64,000 nt of DNA from assembly GCF_030704535.1 (NCBI RefSeq), contig NC_081810.1, positions 6,203,501 to 6,267,500 of the forward strand, written 5' to 3'. Each line of letters begins with the position of its first letter. The stretch's first letter is position 1. Positions 10,166 to 21,395 of this stretch are shown here, in pieces. The notes below the pieces were generated by a model. That model made no database searches. It saw nothing but the letters and a program-made list of their open reading frames with translations, and had not been told where the DNA came from. This DNA is from Vitis vinifera. Its lineage: Eukaryota > Streptophyta > Magnoliopsida > Vitales > Vitaceae. The position numbers were made by a program, and so were the translations under genes.

Positions 10166-10472
10166 ACGTTATGTTTTTATTTAGTTCTTTGCAAATAGGT
10201 TTATTTTGTTATCATCTTTGAACACATTGTTCATATTTTATAGTTTATTTCACATTTTATTATTTATCATTTAAATTCTTTTCTTAATTTATACTTGAAG
10301 ATACATGGATCTCTATCATACCTTGATCCATCATTACAATTAGTTTGATTATTGAAATACTTTCTAGTTATTTCATGTATAAATTATTTCACACTTACAA
10401 AATCAAATGTGTGAGATATTTACGAAATATATAAATTTAAATTATCTTTTCATATTTGTTTTATTGTGTTAT

Positions 10473-12179
10473 TGATTACTACTCAAAAAGTGCTATTTCA
10501 TAGCTTGTAATTAACTCTTTTAAACACTTTTGAGTAGTAGTTATTACCTTTTAACTCAATTGGCATGTTAAGGACCCTTGCAATCATTTTAAATCAAATT
10601 GTGTTAAGTTTTGGTGTTTTTGATAGCTTTTTGATCACCAAAGCAATCCAAGAATGAGGGAGATCTTTGTATAGTTCATGGCAAAGCAAGTTGAAGCTCA
10701 AATTCATGAAGAAACTAAGCTATAAAGCTTCATAACCCTTTGCAAAAGCCAAACGAGGATGCAAAGAAGAAAATCATAGAAGAAATCAACCATCTAGCAA
10801 TTTTGCAACTTGTGGAATCCAACTTGCGAAATAGGAAGAAGAAAGGAATCGCTGTAGGACAGACAACCGATAAGTTGTAGGATAATTTCGCAACTTGCAA
10901 AATGGACAATTTCAACTTGCGAAATTTTCGCAAGTTGCATTTGAACTTGCGAAATCCACCTATAATCTGAGATATTTGTGCACCGACTCCGTTTGATATT
11001 TATCTTCAGATATTTGTGTGTAAATCCCTATTTTCTCCTTGTAACCCACCAATGACAAGCTTTCTTGATTGGAAAGTTAGTAGGAGGGGTGAATAGCCTC
11101 TCTATATAATATCTATTGTAATTTTCTTAAAATATCTCGGGAGTTTTTCTCAGAGAAAAACCTTTGTATAGTTTTTTAGAAAATAATACATAGAGGTCTA
11201 CTCTGCCTTACCTTCGCATTTTGTTTTCTCTTTTATTTTTACTTCTAGCAAATCAAACTCTGAGGATGTTTTCCTAGAGGATGAGTGGCTAGGCTTTTTG
11301 TGTCTTGGAGTGAAGGAAGCTAGGTAAGGTTCCAGATACAAAAGTGGAAGTTTCGTTGTTTCAGTTTTTAATGAAGAGAAAGTGTGACCCGTTAATGGTT
11401 TTTATCTTTTTAGTTAACTTAAAATATCTTAAAATCACTTGGGCCAACACTTGGTAAGGCAAGTGGGCTCCGTTCATTGAGATCTACTAATTTATCTTTT
11501 GCGAGCCTCTGGAAAGTGGTTTAAAGGTAGGATTATCTAGAATAGCCAACACTTGGTAAGCTTTTGGACTCCCAGGAGACATCAATTAGTTATCTCTTGT
11601 TAGCTTTTGATGGGTAATCCAAGGTTAAGGATCACCCTGAATGACCCATACTAGGTGAGAGGTATGAGCCATTGCAAGATGATTCAGTGACAAGGATTTA
11701 GTGTTTGAAACCATTAAGGAGAAACATCTATACCACATTGGTTCGGGAAATAACTATATGTTAAATCCTCAATGCGAGGAAAAGATCCAAGTGACCGAAA
11801 TCTCCTTTTTTGTATAAGGAACCTGAGCCTAGTGATCTAAAACTCCAAGAAGTGCTTTTCTTTGTAAGTAATTTCAGTTACTTTATTCTCGGTTTCACTT
11901 AAAGCCAACCTTTTCACACATACTTATGTTTTCTTCTAAAGCTAACCTTGAAAAGAAAAAACACCAATTTAGTTTTTGAACTAATATCAGTTGAAATTTG
12001 AAAATCCATCCCTGTGGACGATCTTAGAGCCACTATGCTATGCTAGCTAATGTTACCCTAGTAGATGGTGAAATAGGTTTATAAATTTTGTTGATTACTC
12101 CCATTTGAGGATTGAAATCAGAGTACACCAGTTGATTGAACACCAATCAGCAAGGCATACACCAACTAGGCATGAATAA
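10473..12179. mobile_element. nested LTR-like insert (~1.7 kb) in copia 1
   Basis: The sequence interrupts copia 1 between gag and the protease trace. It opens TGATTACTACTCAAAAAGTG, forming a hairpin with CACTTTTGAGTAG at 10527-10539, and has AATCA at 12145-12149, complementary to the opening TGATT. GTTAT stands at 10468-10472 and again at 12180-12184, a candidate target-site duplication; by that reading the insert extends about 30 bases past AATCA. The middle repeats ACTTGCGAAAT-like words (10796-10960), and near the end is CCATCCCTGTGGACGATC, a phrase seen near LTR ends of plant elements. No coding domain is visible. A solo LTR of another element is the best reading. Confidence 0.55.
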
Positions 12180-12199
12180 GTTATATATGCTCTCATTGC

Positions 12200-14928
12200 T
12201 TTTACACAACTTATTAAGTTAAGTTATCATCGATGACTAATATTTTTCCATTGATTTTAACTTTTTCTCTATAATAATATTTATTCAACTCTATAAAGAC
12301 GAAGTCTTTATGATAATGTTTTATGACTTGTTACTTTGATGAAACTCTTGTCTCATTAATTATACAACATTGATGACAAACAATGTTAATACTATATCAG
12401 GTGATAGAAACCTAATAAAAGGCTCCAAAAAGAGCTTATATTATGTCACTAGTAGTATTTGATTCCATGTGGATGACACTTTATATGATAGATCCAAAAG
12501 AATCTTGTAAGACCAACTTGGTCCCTCGGGGTAAAAGATCATATGGATGTACATTATAAAACCATAAGTTTTTATTTAGTGACTAGTCTACCTATACACT
12601 TAAAAGGTAGAATGACTTGTTGTGCAAATTATCATTTTAATGAGACAATTATCTTGCCGTTAGGGGAAGAAGAGCTAGTTCCAAAAGAACGACGTGAAAT
12701 TATTTGGAATGCATTGACTTTGACTCATCTTGATCCCCATACAAATCAATGTGAACTAGAAGTTCAAAGGACCACTCATTTGCAAAATCTTGTAAATTAA
12801 TTACAAGACGCATTCATTGATACAAAGAAAGTGACAAAGTCATATATTCCAACTGCAAATACTCCAGCACGGATTGATGTCCATGTAGGACAGTTAACAA
12901 ATTAATCTAAGATACGCCTGAAACGTGGTAAACCTGTCGGCTCAAAGGATGTAACTCTCCGAAAGAAGAGTACCCAAGAAAAACTTGGCACTCTAAAAGA
13001 AGCCATAAAAAATAACTGATCAATGAAAAATTGATAAATCTATAGTCCCAGAAGAGGCACAAATAATGTAGAAAGCCCTTGAAGAGGCACATATTAAACA
13101 AGAAGCCCCTAAAGAGGCACATATATTTAACAAGAAGCCCTTAAAGAGGCATAAGTACCTGAAAATTGTGAATCTCAATAAGATATGTATACACGGGAGA
13201 AAAATGAGGTTAAAATAATATTATTATTAACAATATTTTCACTTTCCAAGTGGCCTCCAATATCATAAGAAATGATGAAGATCCTAAACCACGAAATGTG
13301 GAAGAATGCCAACATAGAAATGATTGGACAAAAATGGAAAGAAGTTATATAAGTAAAGTTAAACTCATTAACAAAATGAGAAGTTTTTGGACTTGTAGTC
13401 CAAACACTTGAAGATGTAAAGCCTGTTGGGTAGAAATTGGTATTTATACGAAAAACGCAATGAGAATAATGAGATCATAAGATATAAAGTACGATTAGTA
13501 GCACAAGGTTTCTCGTAAAAACCTAGTATTGACTATGAGGAAACATTCTCTCCCGTCATGGATGCAATCACATTTCGTTTCTTAATTAATTGGGTAGTCC
13601 TAGAAGGACTAGATATGCATCTCATGAATGTTATTACAACATATTTATATGAATCCATGGATAATGATATATACATGAAAATCCCTGAAGGATTTAAATT
13701 GCCTGAAGCAAATTGTACAAAGCCTCGTAGCATGTACTCAATCAAGTTACAACGATCCTTGTATGGATTAAAGCGATCTGGATGCATGTGGTACAATCGC
13801 CTTAGCGAATACTTGCTAAAAGAAGGGTATGTGAATAATCTTATATGCCCATGCATTTTCATTAAGAAATCAGAAACCGGATTTGCAATTATTGTAGTGT
13901 ATGTTGATAACTTAAATCTCATTGGAACTCCTGAAGAGCTCACAAGAACAACAAATTACTTGAAAATGAATTTGAGATAAAAGATCTTGGAAAAATAAAA
14001 TTTTGTCTCGCCTTGTAGATCGAGCATTTTCCAAATGGAGTTTTAGTACATCAATCAACATACATTAAGAAAGTTTTGAAGCGTTTTTATGGATAAAGCG
14101 CATCTTTTAAGTTCTCCAATGGTTGTTTGATCACTTGAAGTGAAAAAAGACCCATTTTGTCCTTGCGAAAAAGATGAAGAATTACTTGGTCCTGAAGTAT
14201 CATATCTTAGTGCTATTGGTGCACTTATGTATCTTGCCAATTGTACACGTTCAGACACTGTTTTTTTTTTTTTTTATGTCAATTTATTAGCAAGATATAG
14301 TTCGACTCCAACTCGAAGACATTGGAATGACATCAAACATATATTATGTTATCTTCGCGGAACTACTAATAAGGGTCTATTTTACTCAAGGGAATCAAAA
14401 CAACAATTGTTTGGATATGTAGATGCAAAATATCTTTCAGATCCATATAAAGGTAAGTCACAAACATGGTATGCGTTTAATTACAATGGTACTGCTATCT
14501 CATAGAGATCTATCAAACAAACAATGGTGGCTACATCATAAAATCATTTAGAAATTCTTGCAACTCATGAAGCAAGTCATGAATGTGTATGGCTAAGGTC
14601 AATGATCCAACATATTCAAGAAACATGTGGACTACCTTCCATCAGAGGCAATGCAACCAAGTTACATGAAGATAATGCTGCTTGTATTGTACAAATTAAA
14701 AGAGGATTCATAAAAGGTGACAGAACTAAGCATATCTCCCCTAAATTCTTCTATACTCATGAGCTCCAAAAGAAAGGTGAGATCGATGTTCAACAGATTC
14801 GATCATGCAATGATCTAGCAGATCTATTCACAAAGGCATTACCTTCGGCTGCATTGAAAAAGTTAAGGTATGACTTTGGAATGCGAAGATTGAGAGATCT
14901 ACCATTTGAAATATTGAAGAAATCATAA
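12200..14928 (+). pseudogene. copia 1 pol remnant: protease trace, RT, RNase H
   Basis: A short protease-region trace (NVNTISG-like, ~12385) runs into the segment after the integrase core (12543-12800, FNETIILPLGEEEL), so the catalytic part of integrase is deleted. RT is best preserved at 13558-13980 (IPEGFKLPEA, RSLYGLKRSG), but its active site reads YVDN instead of YVDD. RT continues out of frame at 14140-14505 (LSAIGALMYLANCTRSD) and RNase H at 14602-14928 (LHEDNAACIVQ, TKHISPKFFYTHEL, LADLFTKALP). Several stops lie between 12800 and 13560, and a T15 run interrupts the frame near 14262. This is an inactive relic. Confidence 0.88.
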
Positions 14929-15142
14929 TCATGTTTACATGAGGGGGAGAATGATAATATGGATATACTGCACTCTTTTTTCCTTAGTCCAAGTTTTGCC
15001 CCATTCGGTTTTACTGGCAAGGTTTTTAACGAGGCAGTTATAGTAATCCAAAAGAATATTGTACTCTTTTTCCTTCACTAAGGTTTTTCTCATAGGGTTT
15101 TTCCTAGTAAGGTTTTAATGAGGCATATTCTTATGATCATCT

Positions 15143-15342
15143 AAGGGGGAATGTTATAAAATATAAGATTTTATACCACTATGGTAACTTGTGGATGATC
15201 ATCCATATAAATATCTCTTGTAACTCTCTAAAAGGGAGAGACCCCTAATGAATTTGAATAGAGTTTTTCCATGCATTCTATTCTCTTTCTACATTATGAT
15301 TTCTATTGTTTTCTTCCCCTTTCACTTTATAATTTTACAACA
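15143..15342 (+). repeat. polypurine tract and 3' LTR of copia 1
   Basis: AAGGGGGA (15143-15150) is the priming tract for plus-strand synthesis. The LTR starts TGTTATAAAATATAAG at 15152, ends TTTTACAACA at 15342, and is followed by the TTTTT target duplicate. Confidence 0.9.
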
Positions 15343-16237
15343 TTTTTCACATTTTTTGTACTCACTCTAATAATTGTTGCAATTTGAAGGTTGTCAACTA
15401 AAGCATTACTCTTAGAGTTAGAAATTTTAATGACTAAAAAAAAAGATTAATCAAGAAAATAACCAACTAAACCTTTCTCATAATTTTTCATACTCACTCT
15501 AATATTCTTCGTTCTCATATTTTTCTTATGTATATATATATTTAGGTGTATGCGCACACACACACACGCGTGTGTTCATGTCCGAATTATGGACATTCTT
15601 TTGTATTTTGTCATATTCTTCTTACACTCTCAAAATATTCATATATTTTTTACAATCTTCATACTTTTTTTTTTTTTTTCAAATTCTTGATATTCTCTCA
15701 TATTCTTTCCATAATTTATATTGGAAAAATGAATAAAAAAATGGTTTAAAATTGATAAAATAAGGATAAAAGATGTAAAAATAAAATAAAATAAAATGAT
15801 AGAAAAATATCAATATTAGAGGAAGATATACTTGGATAATTAGGCGCTAAAACCCTGATTATGCAAACATAGCATATGGCTACTTAATGAGGAACTTAAG
15901 GAATTTGTTCAATAATAGTAGCTACCATGGGATTAAAGGATAGTGTGGTCCAAATCCAAACGAGTGGGGGGGAGAAACAATTTTAATAAAAAATTAAATA
16001 TAATTATAATTAATTAAAAATTTATATATTTATAATAAAAAATTGAAATAAGTTAAATTAATTTAAAATTATACATAAAAATGATTTACTACTTTAAATA
16101 TATATTTTTTTTCCATTTGTTTTTCCATTTCTTTTTTACCTTTTCTTTATATATAATATATAATGGAAAAACAAATGGAAAAAAAATATATATTTAAAGT
16201 AGTAAATCATTTTTATATATATTATATTTTTTTTTTG
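15343..16237. other. repeat-derived spacer, duplicated downstream of gene G
   Basis: 15374-15476 is the right copy of the direct repeat at 8104. From about 15476 to 16237 the sequence matches 47335-48040 after gene G (same TCATACTCACTCTAATATTC start, CACACACACACGCG stretch, poly-T and GGAAGATATACTTGGATAAT). A 67-codon frame at 15546 is low-complexity Phe/His-rich and not considered a gene. Confidence 0.75.
16077..16214. repeat. perfect 53-bp inverted repeat
   Basis: The left arm 16077-16129 and right arm 16162-16214 are exact reverse complements over 53 bases, including an 8-base homopolymer, with a 32-base spacer. The duplicate spacer after gene G (47905-48040) has the left arm in diverged form but no right arm. 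An extruded cruciform or RNA hairpin would be very stable. Confidence 0.9.
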
Positions 16238-16620
16238 AGAACCAGACAGCTTTGGTTTCAAAGACCCTACATTTACCCCTCATCCTTGTCAAATAATTAT
16301 GAGGAAGTCATACTTACACGTGGAGATTGAAAAAAATAATGATTGAATTCCACCAAATGAATTAATTTTGTTTGGCAATTTCATTTGAAAATCAACAAAG
16401 AATGATGTGAGGTGTGAATCTTTTTCCATATATCAGCGCACATATTCAAATTCAGCCATTTCCATTAATCTGATAGCGATTATGAGGTTGCGTAGATGCT
16501 ACGACGACGACCAAATGTGATGAAGATTTCAGGAAGTGTTAGAGTGCGCATGCTTGAGGACCAAAACTGTGAACTTGAAATGACTATTGAATGCTACCAT
16601 ATGAAATTCGGCCTAAAAGT
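16238..16620 (+). repeat. R2 repeat, copy 1
   Basis: A ~380-bp block starting GAGAACCAGACAGCTTTGG and ending near GTGAACTTGAAATGA. It recurs at 40955-41264 (continuing at 45539 beyond copia 2), 48040-48385 and 48789-49130 with few changes. It has no open frame of note. It appears to travel with the duplicated SDR flanks. Confidence 0.85.
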
Positions 16621-17840
16621 CATAGGAACATGATAAACATTTCACAATTTAATGTTGACAAGATTCATACAAAGTGAGGTTTCCCCTAAATTTATTATTA
16701 TTATTACATATATTTGTTTCCACTAAAATCTTATCTTTAATACTGTAAGGTTATGTTTGGTTCCCGAAAAATACTAAGGAAAGAAAAAAAATGCAAAGAA
16801 AAATGATTTTTTCATGTTTGGTTGTCATATGAAAAATATAAAAGAAAATTAAATATAATTAAAACTAATTAAAAGTTTATGTATTTTTAAATTATTTAAT
16901 CTTTATATTAATGAGTTAAAATAAATAAAATGAGTTTGAAGTAACAAAAAAAATAATTTATCAACTTTTAATCAATTTTTTTATTTTCCTTCACTTTTTC
17001 TTTCATTGTACTTTTCCTTTGTATTTTCTTTCCCTTATATTTTCCTTCAAATTTTCTGGGAACCAAACATAGCCTAAAAGTCAATATTAGGAACATGAGA
17101 AACATTTCACAATTTAATGTTGACAAGACTAATACAAAGTGAGGTTTCCCTCTAAATTTATTATTATTATTACATATCTTTGTTTCCACTAAAATCTTAT
17201 CTTTAGTACTTTAAAAGTCAATATTAGAAACATGAGAAACGTTTCACAATTTAATGTCGACAAGACTAATACAAAGTGAGGTTTCCCCCTAAATTTATTA
17301 TTATTATTATTACATATATTTGTTTCCACTAAAATCTTATCTTTAATACTCTAAAAGTCAATATTAGGAACATGAGAAACATTTCACAATTTAATATTAA
17401 CAAGACTAATACAAAGTGAGGTTTCCCCTAAATTTATTATTATTATTACATATCTTTGTTTCCACTAAAATCTTATCTTTAATACCCTAAAAGTCAATAT
17501 TAGGAACATGAAAAATATATCACACTTCAATGTTGACAAGGCATTATACAAAGTGAGGTATTATTTCCATAATATCTTTGCTTACACTAAAATCTTATCT
17601 TTAATACCTTTGAAGTTAAGATTATGAGCATGAAAAATATGTCATACTTCAATGTTGATAAGATTAATACAAAATGAGGTTTCTTCGTCAATTTATTATT
17701 ATTACTACAATATCTTTCTTACACTAAAATCTCATCTTTAATAGCTCAAAGTTAATATCACAAGCATGAAAGTTCAACATGCCATCCTCCAATCTTAACA
17801 AGGCTAATACAAATTGTGATTTCCCTAATTTTTTTTCCAT
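16605..17840 (+). repeat. ~130-bp tandem array, copy set 1
   Basis: The unit contains AAAGTCAATATTAGGAACAT, TTTCACAATTTAATGTTGAC, TACAAAGTGAGGTTTCCCC and TTATTATTATTACATATCTT. Copies begin near 16613, 17078, 17214, 17353, 17489, 17614 and 17746, the last ones more diverged. A MITE (16749-17074) splits the first unit. The same array occurs at 52290-53220. Confidence 0.85.
16749..17074. mobile_element. Tourist/PIF-Harbinger-like MITE (326 bp)
   Basis: Terminal inverted repeats GGTTATGTTTGGTTCCCG and (reverse complement of the right end) GGCTATGTTTGGTTCCCA bracket AT-rich DNA without coding potential. TAA lies on both sides (16746-16748 and 17075-17077), the 3-bp TWA target duplication of PIF/Harbinger elements. 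The neighbouring tandem units without the MITE show the empty site. Confidence 0.82.
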
Positions 17841-18684
17841 TGTCTTTCTTTTTCTTGTACCTGTTGTGATTTAGGTCACAAGCCAAATAATTGCAAGAAA
17901 ATGAACTCACACGTGAAAATTGAGAAGGATGAAATATTCTCTAACATTGCTCACTCTTAGAAGAAAAATCATTTGGTTGACAATTTTATTTGAGACTAAC
18001 AAATTGACGGAAGGACATGATGTGAGGCCAGCTTGTATATGCTTTTATTCAAATCTAGCCACATGATGAATCCTACAAACTCCTTTCCCATTTTTTATTG
18101 CAATGTTTTAAATGATGCCACGTACCTAAATTCTTGAAATTTTGAGTCAGTTAAAGACATGTCTGGATGGCATGGAGGAGAGTTAGGGGGCTATTCGGCT
18201 TGTACTCCTTCAAATTCAGCCTGCTCCACTAATTTGATAGCTATCGTGAGGTTGCCTATGATGATAAGATGACCAAATGTGATGAGGATTTCAAAAAGTA
18301 TTCGAGTGTACTTCAGTACCAAATCTGTGAAATGATTATTGAATGCTACCTAATTTTGTTTGAAATTTTCATTTGAAATTAAATAAATAAATATGTGAGG
18401 CCTAAATCTTTTTCCATCATATTGTACTCATGTTAAAAGTCTGCTACTTCCATTCATTTGACAGCTATAATGAGGTTGTCTATGATGCTAAAAATGATCA
18501 AACGTGATGATGATTTTAAGAAGTATTCCAGTGTATTTTAATTGGCAATGTTTTAAAGATAAGGTATCATTCATCCTAAAAATTCATCCATTCATGTTCA
18601 TTGCTTGGTCGAAATGTTATTAAACAACTAACATTATACATATATAATTTATATTTTATTAAAATTAAAAATTATTTTTAAAAA

Positions 18685-18723
<39 letters not shown>

Positions 18724-18789
18724 ACCAATTATATTTATTTTTTCATATTTTATATAAATGTATTAATAATTAAAATTTTATATAAATGA
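17841..18789. other. spacer shared with the region after gene H
   Basis: Matches 53221-54130 almost throughout (TCACAAGCCAAATAATTGCA, GGAGGAGAGTTAGGGGGCTA). Two diverged relatives of the R2 core (TTTGATAGCTATCGTGAGGT-type) stand at 18220-18330 and 18440-18540. A short (TA)n tract lies at 18690-18716. No gene. Confidence 0.75.
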
Positions 18790-19048
18790 GAAAAACTAAT
18801 ATGTCATCTCAGTCGTCATGACTGATTCGTTTAATGGGCCTGGTGTTAGCCAAAAGCTAGCCACCAATTTTCTTTGCTTTATCCTATTACATTAGAATAA
18901 AAAGAAAATGGAGGTTTGAGAGGGCCATTGGGACCATTATCAGTTGTCTTTTGTTTTCAAGTTGTAAGAAGTCCCTTCAAGGTTTATGTCATTTGCTATG
19001 TTGTTTCTGTTCCATTTTCAGTTCAAAGAGTGGTAGAGTAGAGGAGGC
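18790..19048 (+). promoter_or_regulatory. partial 5' flank of SDR copy B
   Basis: Homologous to the 260 bases before gene I (60985-61238), including GGGCCTGGTGTTAGCC and TTTTCAG just before the leader TTCAAAGAGTGGTAGAG. The TATA-containing part of gene I (near 60834) is absent, because the homology begins only at about 18800. TTTTCAG could be the acceptor of an intron in the 5' untranslated region. Confidence 0.55.
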
Positions 19049-19635
19049 ATGGCTCAGACATTTGGGTGCAGCTCTGGAGATAGTAGATGGTCTCTCAAGG
19101 GAATGACTGCTCTTGTAACTGGTGGAACTAAAGGAATTGGGTTGGTGTTACCTGTTTTTATGTCTTTGGGTTTGGACTATACCTTCCTATATATAAACGT
19201 ATGTATCAATTCTGCAGGCATGCAATTGTGGAGGAACTGGCTGGATTAGGAGCAACCATACACACGTGTTCTCGAAAAGAAACCGAGCTCAATGAATGCT
19301 TGAAGGATTGGAAAGCTAAAGGTTTTGGAGTGAGTGGTTCAGTGTGTGATGTATCCTCTCCGGCCCAAAGGGAGAAGCTAATGGAGACTGTGTCTTCTGT
19401 GTTCAAAGGGAAGCTGAATATACTTGTAAGTTCCTCTAGTCTCTAAGGTTCCTATCCATGATATTCCACATACTTTGTCGAACTTCCTACAATTTGAGTT
19501 CCCTACTTGATATATTTTATTTATTTATTTTTTGGTTCCGGATTCAGGTCAACAACGCTGCTATTGTTATTCAGAAACCAACAGTAGAGGTCACGGCAGA
19601 AGAGTTCTCAACAATCATGGCCATAAATTTTGAAT
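19049..19635 (+). pseudogene. SDR copy B, truncated in exon 3
   Basis: Exon 1 is 19049-19140, exon 2 19218-19425 and exon 3 starts at 19548, with normal GT-AG sites. They encode the cofactor motif [14 protein letters not shown] and VNNAA, nearly identical to genes D and I. Similarity stops at about 19635 inside ...MAINFE, before the catalytic Ser, Tyr and Lys. The sequence then continues with the AT-rich flank that normally lies ~1 kb after genes D (29965) and I (63280). A deletion therefore removed the rest of exon 3, exons 4-5 and the near 3' flank. No active enzyme is possible. Confidence 0.9.
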
Positions 19636-19639
19636 TATA

Positions 19640-19752
19640 TTAAATTTGATATTATAAATTCCTAATTAAATTTTAAAATATATTAAATTTATTTGATATA
19701 AATATATATAAAAATAAAGAAAAAATTAATATTTTCATATAATAAATTATAT

Positions 19753-19850
<98 letters not shown>

Positions 19851-20465
19851 TATCAAAATTGTTTTCAACAATATTTCAAATATATATATATAAATTTAGG
19901 AAACTTGTGTTTTGCAGTTGCTATTTAAGAATTATATGGTTTTCGGAACCCTACAATGGGAAATATGAGAACCAGTTTTTAACATGAAAAGTGTTATCGT
20001 TTTTGTGCACTCTGAATCGGCTCCATCTTCTATGCCCAAATTGTCCCTTCATGTCTCCAGCTCACCATCCCCAACATCATCCCAGCCTCTATGTCAGTAC
20101 GTAGGACCACTAAAATCTAAATTTAGAACTTCTACAAAAAAAAAAAAAAAAAAAAACACCTCATATGCAAGTTTTCAATTTGCTCATTTGGAAGCTTTCT
20201 TTCATCTTTCTTTGCTCCCGACAACCCAAAATTACTCTCATTTTAGTTCAGAAACCCAAATCCAAAACCCCAAATGTGATACATTGTGGAATTGATTTCA
20301 TGGTCCTTATCAAGATGAATGCAGCATGTACTAAACTTTAACCTAATTCCTTTTGCCAATTTTTCTGCCCCTAAGTTACTAGGGACTATGGTTCCAGTTG
20401 GGTGGATTTTGAGTAGTCAAAAACCATTTTTAAAGCTCAATAAAAATTTTTATGCTGGTCTGTGG
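19640..20465. repeat. L1 flank repeat, copy after B, with long (TA)n
   Basis: Matches the flanks at 27030-27360, 29965-30700 and 63280-64000 (GGTTTTCGGAACCC, TTATCGTTTTTGTGCA, ATGTCTCCAGCTCA). It includes an unusually long (TA)n tract at 19757-19847, about 90 bases, and an A20-type run near 20137-20156. No gene; the 103-codon frame at 19984 is a chance frame across the repeat. Confidence 0.75.
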
Positions 20466-20845
20466 ACCTCGTATTTCTGTCCATGAGCTTTCACTCGATG
20501 GTGAACTCGTTTTTTATTGGAAAAAATATTTATTTTTTTTTAGAAAATGACTTGGAGTCGTCACTTATTTTAAAGGGAAAACAAAATAAGAAAAAAAAAA
20601 AACTCTAAGTGTAACTCCTTATTTGGAAAAGATGGTTTGCGAAAAAAAAAAAACACCAAATCTGGGCTTAAGGGTCAGGGATTAGGTTACTTATTGGAAA
20701 GGTACGATAAAGACCGTAACACCCCTCTAAGCCCTTAAAATGAGTCTCTACTAAATATGATGAAGTAGACGTGACAATTAACTAATAGGTTAAAAGATAC
20801 CTAAATGATATTACACGAAAAACCAAACATGCAGACGTGACAATT
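20466..20845. repeat. fragment of a dispersed plant repeat
   Basis: The stretch around ACTTGGAGTCGTCACTTATT, GTAACTCCTTATTTGG, AAGGTACGATAAAGACCGTA and ACACCCCTCTAAGCCC resembles a conserved repeat widespread in plant LTR-element debris. Ends and family could not be fixed. Confidence 0.4.
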
Positions 20846-20966
20846 ATTTTATTTTATTTTATAAGACTAGATTTTGAAACCGTTCAAATTTTACCGTGTG
20901 TTATTTTTAAAATTGTATGTCACATGTTCAATGTGTAGAATTCATGACTTATGAAATCCAAATTTT
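20846..20966. other. start of the C/F duplicated 5' block
   Basis: From about 20846 (TATTTTATTTTATAAGACTA) the sequence matches 39047 onwards, upstream of gene F. This marks the left limit of the block shared by genes C and F. Confidence 0.7.
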
Positions 20967-21344
20967 ATTGAACTACAGAGTTATAACTTTAGTGACAAAT
21001 TTTATAGTAATTTAATCCTTCATTTATTTTTAAGCCCACATAGCTCAACAAGTTGAATATATTTTTATCGTGTTAATGGGTTATCAATCTTGATTTAATT
21101 TAATTTATCAAATAGGTTAAATGAATGATTCCTAATTTGCCACCACAATAACAAGAGACAACAGACAGAAGGGAAGGGAAACTAAAATACGTAATGTGAC
21201 TTTTCCTTTCATGTTGCTTACTATACTTGGTGTCTCTTAATTTGTTTTTATTCTAAGATGTTAATAATATGATTTGATTGATTTATACCCCATATTTGTC
21301 ATTTGAGGGATTGAAAATATTGCAAATTCATAATTAAATTTAAA

Positions 21345-21395
<51 letters not shown>

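Larger units (their letters stand above)
8211..15342 (+). mobile_element. Ty1/copia retrotransposon 1, degenerate, with nested insert
   Basis: The two LTRs (8211-8400 and 15152-15342, about 190 bp) are flanked by TTTTT at 8206-8210 and 15343-15347. Inside are a primer-binding site, a repeat-rich leader, the tail of gag with a damaged zinc knuckle, a protease trace, a nested LTR-like insert (10473-12179), then RT and RNase H. The integrase core is missing. Stops and frame changes are frequent in all coding parts, and the RT active site reads YVDN. The element is old and cannot move by itself. Confidence 0.92.

Noticed and set aside
12150..12154. GCAAG as target duplication after AATCA of the nested insert
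   Set aside because: The left side reads GTTAT, not GCAAG; GTTAT at 12180 fits better.
15546..15749. 67-codon frame rich in His and Phe
   Set aside because: Translation of a CA repeat and poly-T run; matching DNA after gene G is not open in the same way.
19206..19406. 66-codon minus-strand frames repeated in each SDR copy (19206, 24826, 27849, 61396)
   Set aside because: They recur because exon 2 of the SDR gene is duplicated; antisense shadow without independent features.
19689..19871. 60-codon frame of alternating Ile and Tyr
   Set aside because: Simple translation of the (TA)n microsatellite.
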